Position numbers and translations under genes: made by a program
Shown here: positions 1 to 8,914 of the stretch, piece by piece
How the letters are laid out: each line of letters begins with the position of its first letter
Numbering within the stretch: position 1 is the stretch's first letter
Assembly: GCA_947441075.1 (NCBI GenBank)
Contig: CANESK010000010.1
Span: forward strand, 1 to 35,363
Reading direction: 5' to 3'
Length of the DNA stretch: 35,363 nt
Source of the DNA: Verrucomicrobia subdivision 6 bacterium
GTDB lineage: Bacteria > Verrucomicrobiota > Verrucomicrobiia > Methylacidiphilales > Verrucolacustridaceae
The notes under the pieces: model-generated
Seen by the model: only the letters and a program-made list of their open reading frames with translations
Database searches by the model: none
Told to the model about the DNA's origin: nothing

Positions 1-1
1 C

Positions 2-712
2 ACTCAAAGCTTTGCCACAGAGTGGGATCCAAAAATGGAGCCCCCCCTCGGCCTCTCTTTCCCCCTCGAAATCAAAAACGATCGCGTCGTCTTATCCCAA
101 GATATTCTCCTGACCACCACCAAAATTCTCCCCGCCGGCACAATTCTGCGCACCATCTTCCGCCCCGTCACCCTGACCGAAGGCGAACTCAAATCAAAAC
201 GCGGAGTCAATGAAGACTCCTACTCCCGCGTCGCCCCAAAAGTAACTACCAAGGGACTCATGACCGAAACCGAACGCAAAATTATGGAGCGCGCCTACCA
301 AACCGTCTGGACCGATCCTATCGAATTTCGTCGAGCCCTCGAAATGTCCATCCCAGGTAACCTCCGTATCGTTCTTGAACCCTCCACTGGCCAGACCACT
401 GCCCCAATCGAGATTCCAGATTTTCCCGAAGGACTCTGCCTTGTCGGTCACCCAACTCCCCAAGTTTTGTGCGTACTCAAGGAGAGTCGAGCCGCCATCG
501 CCGGTTTTCGCGGTGGGGATACTCTTCTCGAAATCGCAGGCCAACCCGCAGGGGAAGACCTCAAGGAGTTTGCCACCCGCTACCTCACCGCGCACGAAAA
601 TGCCTCGAAGAAACGCGAACTTCTCCGCTTCAAAGTCCGCCGCTCTACTGGCGAAACTGAATCGCTCGCCCTTCGCATCCCCCCCACTTGGAACAGCGCC
701 TTCGAAGAGTAA
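2..712 (+). CDS. PDZ-like domain protein, 5' truncated by window edge
   Basis: Frame is open from base 2 (TQSFATEWDPK) through ATG at 35 to TAA at 712. C-terminal half (VLCVLKESRAAIAGFRGGDTLLEIAGQPAGEDLKEFATRYL) resembles a PDZ domain. Confidence 0.6.
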   Translation, partial: TQSFATEWDPKMEPPLGLSFPLEIKNDRVVLSQDILLTTTKILPAGTILRTIFRPVTLTEGELKSKRGVNEDSYSRVAPKVTTKGLMTETERKIMERAYQTVWTDPIEFRRALEMSIPGNLRIVLEPSTGQTTAPIEIPDFPEGLCLVGHPTPQVLCVLKESRAAIAGFRGGDTLLEIAGQPAGEDLKEFATRYLTAHENASKKRELLRFKVRRSTGETESLALRIPPTWNSAFEE

Positions 713-715
713 ACT

Positions 716-1255
716 TTAGCTTTTTTTTCTAGGCCCCTTCCCTCCATCCCGCGGTTGTTCTCCTTCTCCCTTCGCCTCGCTGCCAGCCTGCCCCTCCTCC
801 CCCTCCTCACCAGTCTCGAACTTCTTTTTCAACTCCTGCAAAAAGGGGGTCATATCCGAAACCTTATCCCAAACCGCCTTGGCCACATGAATCGGCTTCT
901 GTGTTTCCAACGCCACCGCCACACAATCACTCGGTCTTGCATCGATCTCGGTGATCGAGGTTCCTCCTGGGCCAACCTGTCGCAAGGTCAACCGCGCAAA
1001 ATAGGTGTCATTTCGCAAATCATTAATCAAAACCCGATCCACCGTGATCCCAAACCCCTGCAAAATAAGATGAATCAAATCGTGGGTCAAAGGCCTCTCT
1101 CTCTTCTCCCCTTTCAACAAAAGAGCAATCGAAGTCCCCACTCCATGATCCACATGAATACTAAAAGTCTTTTTCTCATTCCCTAAAAAGACTGCCATTC
1201 CGTTGGCCGCAGGCATCAATCCGAGAATTTGAACTAAGGTGGAACCGTCACTCAT
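716..1255 (-). CDS. bifunctional nuclease (BFN/DUF151) family protein
   Basis: Motifs LTHDLIHLILQGFGITVDRVLINDLRNDTYFARLTL and IDARPSDCVAVALETQKPIHVAKAVWD are typical of the BFN domain. Confidence 0.9.
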   Translation of the reverse strand: MSDGSTLVQILGLMPAANGMAVFLGNEKKTFSIHVDHGVGTSIALLLKGEKRERPLTHDLIHLILQGFGITVDRVLINDLRNDTYFARLTLRQVGPGGTSITEIDARPSDCVAVALETQKPIHVAKAVWDKVSDMTPFLQELKKKFETGEEGEEGQAGSEAKGEGEQPRDGGKGPRKKS

Positions 1256-1323
1256 CTCCTCAGCTTATCTTTCTCCCCTCTATCCGCAAGATTGCTCAAT
1301 TCTTGACGAATCGTTGCATTGGG

Positions 1324-3270
1324 ATGACTAAGCAGTATATTCGGGATCCCGTGGCTGAGCCTTCAACGAAATGGACCATCGACGAAGCAATTCGTACCTA
1401 CGGGATTGCCCGTTGGGGAAGCGGTTATTTCGGCGTCAATCCCGCAGGACACATGACAGTTCATCCCCAAACCACAGACGGGGCTGGTATTGATCTAGTT
1501 AAAGTTGCCACTCGTGCCCGCGAAAAAGGCCTTCACTACCCTCTGCTCATTCGTTTCCACGATCTACTTCGCCACCGCGTGCGTGCCATCAACGAAGCCT
1601 TTGCCGATGCCATCAAGTCCGCCCGCTATAAAGGTGCCTACCGCGGTGTGTTCCCAATCAAGGTCAATCAGATGCGCGAAGTCGTAGAAGAAATACTCGA
1701 TGCGGGCGAACCCTACCACTTCGGCCTAGAAGTTGGAAGTAAACCAGAACTCTTCGCTGGCCTCGCTCATCATCGCGACCCTGAAAGTCTCCTCGTCTGC
1801 AACGGCTACAAAGACGCCGAGTTCATCCGTACGGCCCTTCTTGGCCGCAAACTCGGCAAAAAAGTTATTCTCGTCATCGAAAAGCCTGAGGAACTTCGTC
1901 TGGCCGTCGAAACCGCCCGCTCCATGCAAGTCGACCTTCTGGTTGGCGTCCGGGTTCGTCTTTCGGCGCGCGGCGTAGGAAAATGGGCCCTCTCAGGTGG
2001 CGATAGCGCGAAATTCGGACTCTCCACCAGTGAACTCCTCGAGGCGGTCGAATACCTACGCAAAGAAGGATGTCCTGAGGCCTTGCAGATGCTTCATTTC
2101 CACGTCGGCTCCCAAGTCCCCGACATTCTCGCCCTCCGCCGAGCCGTTCGCGAGGCCACCCGCTTCTACGCGCAACTCCATCATCTCGGACTAAAACCCA
2201 CCTATCTCGATGTCGGCGGCGGACTCGCCATCGACTATGACGGATCCCGATCCGATTCGGAAAGTTCGATGAACTATACCCTCGCCGAGTACGCTCGCGA
2301 TGTCGTTCGATCCGTAGCCGAGGTTTGTCGACAGGAAAAAGTCCCCCACCCCACTTTGGTCAGTGAAAGCGGGCGGGCCACCGTTGCCCATCACTCCGTC
2401 CTCCTTGTGGAAGTTTTCGGCACAATTGACAAAACCCCGCGCGCCTTTGTCCCCGCCAAGGAACAAGATCCAGAGTTTGTTCGGCAACTTTCCGATCTCG
2501 TCGTCAACCTGACCCGCAAGAATCGGCGGGAATCCCTCCACGACGGAATGGCGGTCAAAGAAGAAGCGGCCGCCCGTTTCGACCTTGGGTTGCTCGATCT
2601 TCCAACCAAAGCCCGCGTGGAAGACTCGTTCTGGCACCTGGCTGAGCGCATCACCTCCCTTTACACCAACGGTCGCCCGCCCCCTGAGGAAATCCGTAGT
2701 TTGGTGGAACAGCTCGGCAAACAGTACCTCTGCAATTTCAGCGTTTTCCAATCTCTCATCGATCACTGGGCTCTCAAGCAACTCTTTCCTATCGTCCCGA
2801 TCCAACGTCTCAACGAAGCCCCCATCCACCAAGGCCGCTTGGTCGATATTACCTGCGATTCAGACGGCAAAATCGACCACTTCGTCGATGGTACTGGAAC
2901 CCGATCGAGCCTCCCCTTACACGAATTAGGAAAAGACCCCTACCTCCTCGGTTTCTTCCTGCTCGGCGCCTACCAGGATGTCATGGGCGATCTCCACAAT
3001 CTCTTTGGTTCAGTCAATGAGGCCCATATTTACCTCGATGCAGATGAGCCCGACGGCTTCTACATTGAAGAAACCATTCCTGGGTTCTCTATTGGTCGGG
3101 TTCTCGGCAATGTTCAGTACGAACCCTCTCAGCTCTCTCGCTTAATCAAAGCCCAAGTCGACGAAGCCATTAAACTCGATAAAATGAAGGCTACCGAGGG
3201 GATGACTTTACTCGAATCCTACGAACAAGGCCTTTCCCACCCAACCTACCTCAATCTCGAAACTCCCTAA
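1324..3270 (+). CDS. speA: biosynthetic arginine decarboxylase
   Basis: Full-length SpeA architecture (YGIARWGSGYFGVNPAGHM, YRGVFPIKVNQMREVVEEI, HFHVGSQVPD, YLDVGGGLAIDYDG). ATG at 1324 preferred over the TTG at 1303. Confidence 0.96.
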   Translation: MTKQYIRDPVAEPSTKWTIDEAIRTYGIARWGSGYFGVNPAGHMTVHPQTTDGAGIDLVKVATRAREKGLHYPLLIRFHDLLRHRVRAINEAFADAIKSARYKGAYRGVFPIKVNQMREVVEEILDAGEPYHFGLEVGSKPELFAGLAHHRDPESLLVCNGYKDAEFIRTALLGRKLGKKVILVIEKPEELRLAVETARSMQVDLLVGVRVRLSARGVGKWALSGGDSAKFGLSTSELLEAVEYLRKEGCPEALQMLHFHVGSQVPDILALRRAVREATRFYAQLHHLGLKPTYLDVGGGLAIDYDGSRSDSESSMNYTLAEYARDVVRSVAEVCRQEKVPHPTLVSESGRATVAHHSVLLVEVFGTIDKTPRAFVPAKEQDPEFVRQLSDLVVNLTRKNRRESLHDGMAVKEEAAARFDLGLLDLPTKARVEDSFWHLAERITSLYTNGRPPPEEIRSLVEQLGKQYLCNFSVFQSLIDHWALKQLFPIVPIQRLNEAPIHQGRLVDITCDSDGKIDHFVDGTGTRSSLPLHELGKDPYLLGFFLLGAYQDVMGDLHNLFGSVNEAHIYLDADEPDGFYIEETIPGFSIGRVLGNVQYEPSQLSRLIKAQVDEAIKLDKMKATEGMTLLESYEQGLSHPTYLNLETP

Positions 3271-3287
3271 ATCCGTCCCTTTTACGA

Positions 3288-3316
3288 TTGGCAAACTCTT
3301 GCCATTACGCTAGGTT
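3288..3316 (+). promoter_or_regulatory. possible sigma70-like promoter overlapped by inverted repeat TGGCAA-ACTC-TTGCCA
   Basis: TTGGCA (3288-3293), 17-nt spacer, TAGGTT (3311-3316). Perfect 6-bp inverted repeat at 3289-3304. Confidence 0.3.
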
Positions 3317-3325
3317 TGAAATTTC

Positions 3326-4033
3326 ATGGCATCAAAGTCTAAATCAAAAAAAGCCTCTAAATCCTCTTCGAAGAAGTCCTCCAAGGCTTCTCGCAAGAAG
3401 GCTCCTAAGCGTCCCTCTGCAAAAGGTAAGAGCAAGAAACCCGCCACCCCTCCCCTTGTGGCAAAAAGACCCTCTGGTCCCCCTTTCCCGATTAAAGTTC
3501 CTGCTAAGTTTCTCCGCCCTTTAGAGGAGAATCTCAAGCCTATCCGTCCGCCCAAGTTCTCCTCCTCCTTTTTAGAGCGGCAGACGATCAAACTGGCCGA
3601 ACTTCGTGACCATATTCTCGATCAAGTCCAAGGTGTAACCAAAGACAGCCTCCGCGAACGTGGCGAAGGCGGTGGATCCGCTTTCGGTATGCACCAAGCC
3701 GATGCGGGCAGCGATGCCTACGAAAAAGATTTTGCCCTCAGCCTTCTCAGCCAAGAACAAGATGCCCTCTACGAGATCGAACAAGCAATGAAGCGCATCC
3801 AAGCCCACGTCTACGGGGTCTGCGAAATGTCGGGCCAAGCCATTCCAGTTTCACGGCTCGAAGCCATTCCCTTTGCCCGCTTCACCGTTGATTGTCAGTC
3901 CCGCTTTGAACAGGAAAATAAAGGCAAGAACCGCTGGGAACCTGCCGTGCCTTTCATGGACAGCGTCGAATCATCCGAAGAGGAAAGCGGTGAAGAATCC
4001 GACGAAGAAGAGAAAACGAAAGCGAAGGAATAA
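3326..4033 (+). CDS. TraR/DksA-family protein with Lys/Ser-rich N-terminal tail and acidic C-terminal tail
   Basis: DksA-like core (DAYEKDFALSLLSQEQDALYEIEQAMKRIQAHVYGVCEMSGQAIPVSRLEAIPFARFTVDCQ). Basic KSKKASKSSSKKSSKASRKK start and EEESGEESDEEE end. Confidence 0.8.
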   Translation: MASKSKSKKASKSSSKKSSKASRKKAPKRPSAKGKSKKPATPPLVAKRPSGPPFPIKVPAKFLRPLEENLKPIRPPKFSSSFLERQTIKLAELRDHILDQVQGVTKDSLRERGEGGGSAFGMHQADAGSDAYEKDFALSLLSQEQDALYEIEQAMKRIQAHVYGVCEMSGQAIPVSRLEAIPFARFTVDCQSRFEQENKGKNRWEPAVPFMDSVESSEEESGEESDEEEKTKAKE

Positions 4034-4039
4034 TTCAAT

Positions 4040-4270
4040 ATGATCATTAAAAAAGGCCGCAAACCCCGTCGGATGAATCGATCCACTTCTCGGAAGCGGA
4101 TTGATATCAATGGCGAGGCAATCGATTTCCGTAATGTGGAGCTTCTCCGCAAATTTATCACCGAGACAGGCAAGATTCTTCCCCGTAAGATCACTGGCAT
4201 GCCCGCCAGCCTGCATCGCCAACTCAATACCGCCATCAAGAGGGCCCGCAATGCCCTCCTCCTCAAATGA
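4040..4270 (+). CDS. rpsR: 30S ribosomal protein bS18
   Basis: [48 protein letters not shown] matches S18. Confidence 0.97.
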   Translation: MIIKKGRKPRRMNRSTSRKRIDINGEAIDFRNVELLRKFITETGKILPRKITGMPASLHRQLNTAIKRARNALLLK

Positions 4271-4530
4271 GCCGCCGCTGCGAAATCACCGGTGCCGTGC
4301 CCTCTCTCGGGCGTAAAATCATTCGGAGTGGTAAGTCCAAAAAATCAGGCGGTATCGGAACCCACGTCACCGCTAATACTCCTCGGCGCTTCCGTCCTAA
4401 TCTGCGTCGCAAGAGCATTTTCGTACCTGAACTCGGGCGTCATATCCAAGTGCGTCTCACCGCCCGTGCCCTCAAGACGATCGACAAGAATGGTGCCTAC
4501 GCCACTCTCAAACGCGCGGGCTTGGTTTAA
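4267..4530 (+). CDS. rpmB: 50S ribosomal protein bL28
   Basis: [15 protein letters not shown]...RRFRPNL...[13 protein letters not shown] is typical L28. ATGA overlap with rpsR. Confidence 0.97.
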   Translation: MSRRCEITGAVPSLGRKIIRSGKSKKSGGIGTHVTANTPRRFRPNLRRKSIFVPELGRHIQVRLTARALKTIDKNGAYATLKRAGLV

Positions 4531-4635
4531 AACAACCCGGCTTTGGACGGTTTCTGCCAAGGGGCGATCTTTCGCCATGGTGGAATCTAGAGTTACCGCC
4601 CTGCCCGCTTCTGTCCTGTCATCGTTCGATTACCG

Positions 4636-4944
4636 ATGAACCATCTTCATCTTCTCGCCTCGCCACCGGACCACCCTGCCACCGCTCTTTTCTTGAAGCA
4701 GACAGCGACCTTGCTCGAGTCCCATGAAAAAGTTTCCGCCTACTTTTTGCACGAAGGCGCCACCTCCCTAGTACACCCCCAACTCCCTGACCTCGTGGCG
4801 CGCGGTCTCCGCCTCTTTGCTTGCCCACGTGCTGTCGAACAATTTGCCTCAGGCAATCAACTCGACGTCGTCTTAGGTGGACCTGGCCTCCTCGCTGAGC
4901 TCATCGAACGCTGCTCCCCCACCCAATCTTTCGATCCCGTATGA
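4636..4944 (+). CDS. DsrE-fold (TusD-like) small protein
   Basis: About 100 aa; FLKQTATLLESHEKVSAYFLHEGA followed by GLRLFACPRAVE with a Cys at the TusD/DsrE-like position. Confidence 0.6.
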   Translation: MNHLHLLASPPDHPATALFLKQTATLLESHEKVSAYFLHEGATSLVHPQLPDLVARGLRLFACPRAVEQFASGNQLDVVLGGPGLLAELIERCSPTQSFDPV

Positions 4945-5261
4945 AGAAGGTTGCCATCATCTGCCAAACCGCACCCGGCGGAAAACGTCGCTTGGCTGAA
5001 GAAGCCCTCCGCCTCGCCACTGGTCTCACCGCCACCGGTCGACTGCAAATCGATCTTATTCTGACCCAAGGCGGCACCGCTCTCCTCCACCCAGAAATGG
5101 GCGGACCCCTTGGTACTTGGGAATCCCTCCTTGCACCCCACACCCGAATCCTTGTCCCTTCCGATACGCAAGTCCCTCCCTCCGCTCCCCCGGTTACTCG
5201 GTTGGCCAATATTAATCCGGAAAAAGCCTCCGCTGGAGCGGATATCATCCTTCGCTTCTAG
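4941..5261 (+). CDS. DsrE-fold-like small protein, partner of the preceding gene
   Basis: 106 aa; AEEALRLATGLTATGRLQIDLILTQGGTALLHP resembles the DsrE fold. ATGA overlap with upstream gene. Confidence 0.5.
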   Translation: MKKVAIICQTAPGGKRRLAEEALRLATGLTATGRLQIDLILTQGGTALLHPEMGGPLGTWESLLAPHTRILVPSDTQVPPSAPPVTRLANINPEKASAGADIILRF

Positions 5262-5312
5262 GGTTTTTCCTCGACTCCACCCCTTCTCTCCGCCATCCGA
5301 TGTGTCTGCCCT

Positions 5313-6716
5313 ATGCTAGACCGAGCCCAGCTTAAACACCTCCACTTCCTTGGCATTGCAGGAAGTGGCATGGGTACCGTCGCCGCAATGTTCCGCGAAC
5401 TGGGTCTTCAAGTCACCGGATCCGATCAAGCGGTCTATCCGCCCATGTCCGATTTCCTCCGCGATCGTGGCATCGTCTTTCACGAAGGCTACGCCGAAAA
5501 GAATCTTTCCCCTAAGCCCGACCTCGCCATCGTCGGCAACGCCCTCTCCCGCGGAAACCCCGAACTTGAAGCTGTCCTCTCCCACCGTATTCCTTTTGTC
5601 TCCCTCCCAGAACTCCTCCGCGGTTGGTTCCTCTATAAAACCCGCAATCTCGTCGTCTCAGGAACCCACGGCAAAACCACCACCTCCACCATGCTCGCTT
5701 TCCTCCTTGAAAAAGCAGGTCTCCATCCCAGCTGGTTCATCGGCGGAGTTCCCCTAGACCTCCCCGGCGGATGCCACCACGGCACTGGCTCCTTCTGGGT
5801 TCTCGAAGGAGACGAATACGACACCTCCTTCGCCGATAAACGAAGCAAGTTCCTCCACTACCTTCCCGAACTCGTCATTCTCAATAATGTTGAATTCGAC
5901 CACGCTGATATCTACCCCGACCTCGCCGCCATTCAGAAATCATTTCGCCAACTTCTTCAACAAGTACCAGGCAACGGGCTCGCCTTAATCAATGCGGACG
6001 ATCCCAACGCCCTCGCCGTCGCCCAAGACGCCCCCTGCGAAATTCTTGAGGTAGGCTCAGGTCCACAGGCCGCCGCCCGCTATAAGATCCTCAAAGCGGA
6101 TGCCAGTGGAAGTAGCTTTACCCTGCACGGCCAAGAATTTCATCTTCAGCTAGCGGGCAAACATAATGTCCACAACGCATCCATGGCTCTCTGTGCCGCT
6201 CACACCCTCGGACTCCCTCTCGATAAGCTAGCTGCCATTCTTCCCACATTTCGCGGTGTCCGCCGCCGATTAGAAGTCCGCGCAGAGGCTAACGGAATCA
6301 CCCTTGTGGATGATTTTGGCCATCACCCCTCCGCCTTGCGAGAATCGATCGCCGCCCTCAGGGGTAAATATCCAGGTCGTCGCCTTTGGGCCCTCTTCGA
6401 ACCACGATCCAACACCACCCGTCGCGGTATTTTCCAAAACGAGCTCGCTCAATCTCTCTCCGCTGCCGATGGCGTCTACATCACCGAAATCGCCCGCAAA
6501 GAACAGATCGATCCCCAGATGCGCCTCGATCCAAAGAAAATAGCCGACGACATTCGAAAAGCAGGTCGCGAATCCTTTTACCTTCCTGGCCCAGAAGAAA
6601 TTCTCAAAGACATCCTTCCCCGCTTAAAATCGGGCGACGTCGTCGCCATCTTTACCAATGGGAGTTTTGGTGGGTTGGTTGGAAAGCTTGCCGACGCCAT
6701 ACAGAAAAAGAATTAA
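5313..6716 (+). CDS. mpl: UDP-N-acetylmuramate:L-alanyl-gamma-D-glutamyl-meso-diaminopimelate ligase (Mur ligase, Mpl type)
   Basis: HFLGIAGSGMGTVAAMFRELGLQVTGSDQAVYPPMSDFL, SGTHGKTTTSTMLAFLLEKAG and DDFGHHPSALRESIAALR. YPPMS favours Mpl over MurC. Confidence 0.88.
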   Translation: MLDRAQLKHLHFLGIAGSGMGTVAAMFRELGLQVTGSDQAVYPPMSDFLRDRGIVFHEGYAEKNLSPKPDLAIVGNALSRGNPELEAVLSHRIPFVSLPELLRGWFLYKTRNLVVSGTHGKTTTSTMLAFLLEKAGLHPSWFIGGVPLDLPGGCHHGTGSFWVLEGDEYDTSFADKRSKFLHYLPELVILNNVEFDHADIYPDLAAIQKSFRQLLQQVPGNGLALINADDPNALAVAQDAPCEILEVGSGPQAAARYKILKADASGSSFTLHGQEFHLQLAGKHNVHNASMALCAAHTLGLPLDKLAAILPTFRGVRRRLEVRAEANGITLVDDFGHHPSALRESIAALRGKYPGRRLWALFEPRSNTTRRGIFQNELAQSLSAADGVYITEIARKEQIDPQMRLDPKKIADDIRKAGRESFYLPGPEEILKDILPRLKSGDVVAIFTNGSFGGLVGKLADAIQKKN

Positions 6717-7951
6717 GCGGTCGTTTGTGGAATGAGTGACTTTACGTCCACCCCACGAAACTGAAACAACTTCGCAATTGTCTCCTCGATGACGTTGTTT
6801 GGGCAGGAAGCCCCCGCCGTCACCCCGATCTTCACCTTCCCCTTGGGCAACCAATTCATCGTTCTCTTCTCTTTTTGAGCGTGCTGGTCGTAATGCTCAA
6901 TCTCATCGGTCGATATCATTCGTGAACTATTGCGAATGAAGTAGGTAGGCAACTTTGCCTCGCCCATCTCCGCTAAGTGAGTGGTGTTACTACTATTGTA
7001 CCCACCCACCACCAGCAAGAGATCGGGTGGCACCACGAGCAGATCTCGCAAGGCATCTTGCCTCTCCTGAGTCGCGCCACAAATCGTATCGAAAAATCTA
7101 AAGTGTTCGCCCGTCTTTTTCTCCCCATACCGATCCTCAATCGCCTTCTTCAACCTTCTTTGCACCTCCTCAGTTTCTCCACGCATCATCGTCGTCTGAT
7201 TAGCCACTCCCACCGCCTGCAAATGCTTTTCTGGATCAAATCCTGGAGAGTGGGCTCCCTCAAACTTCTTCAAGAACTCCGCCCGGTCGCCACCTTTCCG
7301 AATATATTCACAGACATAATCAGTCTCTTCTAAATTATAGACAACTAAGTAGTGACCCATCCCGTCCGTACTAAGGGCCCTCGAACTCGTCGCCATCGTC
7401 TCCTCGTGGGATGATTTTCCGTGAATAATCGAAGTGACCCGCTCCTTATTGTACTGGCGAACCCGCTTCCAGACGCTCATCACGTCCCCGCAAGTCGTAT
7501 CCACCGTCTGACATCCAATCGTTTTCAACCGATCCATCACCGCCACCTCCGCACCAAAGGCAGGAACGATCACCACATCCTCCGACGTCAATCCTGTCAG
7601 GTCATACCCCGCAGGATGACGCTTCAAAGATTGAATCTTCATCTCTCGTAACTGCTCGTTCACCTCGGGGTTATGAATAATCTCACCCAACAAAAAGATC
7701 CGTTTGTCTTTAAAGACTTTTGCCGCCGCGTAGGCCAGATCAATTGCCCTCTCCACCCCATAGCAAAAACCAAACGCCTTTGCCAAAACCACCGTCATAT
7801 CCCCCGCCACCAAATCCCGACCCGTCGCTCGAACATATTCCACCGCCAAACTGCGATAATGCTTTTCCACTTCCGCCTGCACCGCCTGCATCACCTCAGG
7901 AGTCCGCAAATTTACCTTTTTAGGAACGGGGGCGGTGGAAGTTGTGCTCAT
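6713..7951 (-). CDS. ispH: 4-hydroxy-3-methylbut-2-enyl diphosphate reductase (cyanobacterial/plant-like long form)
   Basis: AFGFCYGVERAID, TTCGDVMSVWKRV, IIHGKSSHEET, TICGATQERQDAL, GGYNSSNTTHLAEM; three conserved cysteines present. Confidence 0.97.
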   Translation of the reverse strand: MSTTSTAPVPKKVNLRTPEVMQAVQAEVEKHYRSLAVEYVRATGRDLVAGDMTVVLAKAFGFCYGVERAIDLAYAAAKVFKDKRIFLLGEIIHNPEVNEQLREMKIQSLKRHPAGYDLTGLTSEDVVIVPAFGAEVAVMDRLKTIGCQTVDTTCGDVMSVWKRVRQYNKERVTSIIHGKSSHEETMATSSRALSTDGMGHYLVVYNLEETDYVCEYIRKGGDRAEFLKKFEGAHSPGFDPEKHLQAVGVANQTTMMRGETEEVQRRLKKAIEDRYGEKKTGEHFRFFDTICGATQERQDALRDLLVVPPDLLLVVGGYNSSNTTHLAEMGEAKLPTYFIRNSSRMISTDEIEHYDQHAQKEKRTMNWLPKGKVKIGVTAGASCPNNVIEETIAKLFQFRGVDVKSLIPQTTA

Positions 7952-8023
7952 AGTCAGAATCCTACCTCGATTATTTCGAGGGTCGAGCCTCGATGAGGTT
8001 GCAGTTAAAGTGCTAACAGGGAA

Positions 8024-8914
8024 TTATTTAGAGACAATCCACTCCAAGATACCCTTCTGGGTGTGTAGCCGGTTTTCTGCCTGATCGAAAATATCCTGCG
8101 ACCGCTCTTCTAAAAGTTGCACGCTAATTTCTTTGCCCCGATACGCGGGCAGACAGTGCAAGACCAAAGCATCTTTCTTGGCCTTGGCCACCAACTTCTG
8201 ATTGATCTGATACGGAGCGAAAAGTTTTTCCCGCATTTCCGCCTCCGCCTCTTTGCCCATAGAAACCCACACATCCGTGTAGAGGACATCTGCTCCCGAA
8301 GCCGCTTCTTCAGGATCCTCTGTCCACGATACCCCATCGCCCGTTTTCGCAGGCCGGAACTCCTTCGGAGCTCCACAAGCTAAGGAAAATCCAAAGATCT
8401 TCGCCGCCTCGACCAGAGACCGCGGCACATTGCAGGCCGCATCACCGATGAAAGCAATTTTCTTGCCCCGAATCGCACCCCGCTTCTCTTCAATTGTAAA
8501 GATATCACTTAGAATCTGGCACGGATGCTCATCATCCGTTAGGGCATTGATCGTTGGAATCTTGGCAAACTCCGCAAACTCCACCACGTCTGCCTGAGCA
8601 AAGGTCCGAATCACCGCGCCATGCACCATCCGACCCATTACTCGCGCGGTATCCCGCACCAACTCCCCCCGCCCCAACTGAATCTCCGCAGCACTTAGAA
8701 AAGTCGGCACTCCGCCCATCTCACGAATGGCCACTTCAAAAGATACCCGCGTACGAGTCGACGCCTTAGTAAAAATCAACGCCCAGATTTGCCCGGCTAA
8801 GGCCTCACTCGCAGAGCACTTCTTTCCCCTGTTTTTCTTCGCAGCTTGGGCAAGGCCCAAAATAATTCGCGCCTCCGCCTCTTTCATTCCTTCCAACTTC
8901 AAAAGATGTTTCAT
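8024..8914 (-). CDS. argF: ornithine carbamoyltransferase
   Basis: FTKASTRTRVSFE, DDEHPCQILSDIFTIEE, VLHCLPAYRGKEIS. Start set to internal ATG at 8914, overlapping the argD stop; the longer ORF start at 9115 would read back into argD. Confidence 0.95.
   Translation of the reverse strand: MKHLLKLEGMKEAEARIILGLAQAAKKNRGKKCSASEALAGQIWALIFTKASTRTRVSFEVAIREMGGVPTFLSAAEIQLGRGELVRDTARVMGRMVHGAVIRTFAQADVVEFAEFAKIPTINALTDDEHPCQILSDIFTIEEKRGAIRGKKIAFIGDAACNVPRSLVEAAKIFGFSLACGAPKEFRPAKTGDGVSWTEDPEEAASGADVLYTDVWVSMGKEAEAEMREKLFAPYQINQKLVAKAKKDALVLHCLPAYRGKEISVQLLEERSQDIFDQAENRLHTQKGILEWIVSK

Noticed and set aside
2191-2832. 213-aa minus-strand ORF inside speA
   Set aside because: Antisense to a full-length recognised enzyme; no domain signature.
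4568-4587. Hairpin near GGCGATCTTTCGCC after rpmB as terminator
   Set aside because: Only a 5-bp stem and no T run.
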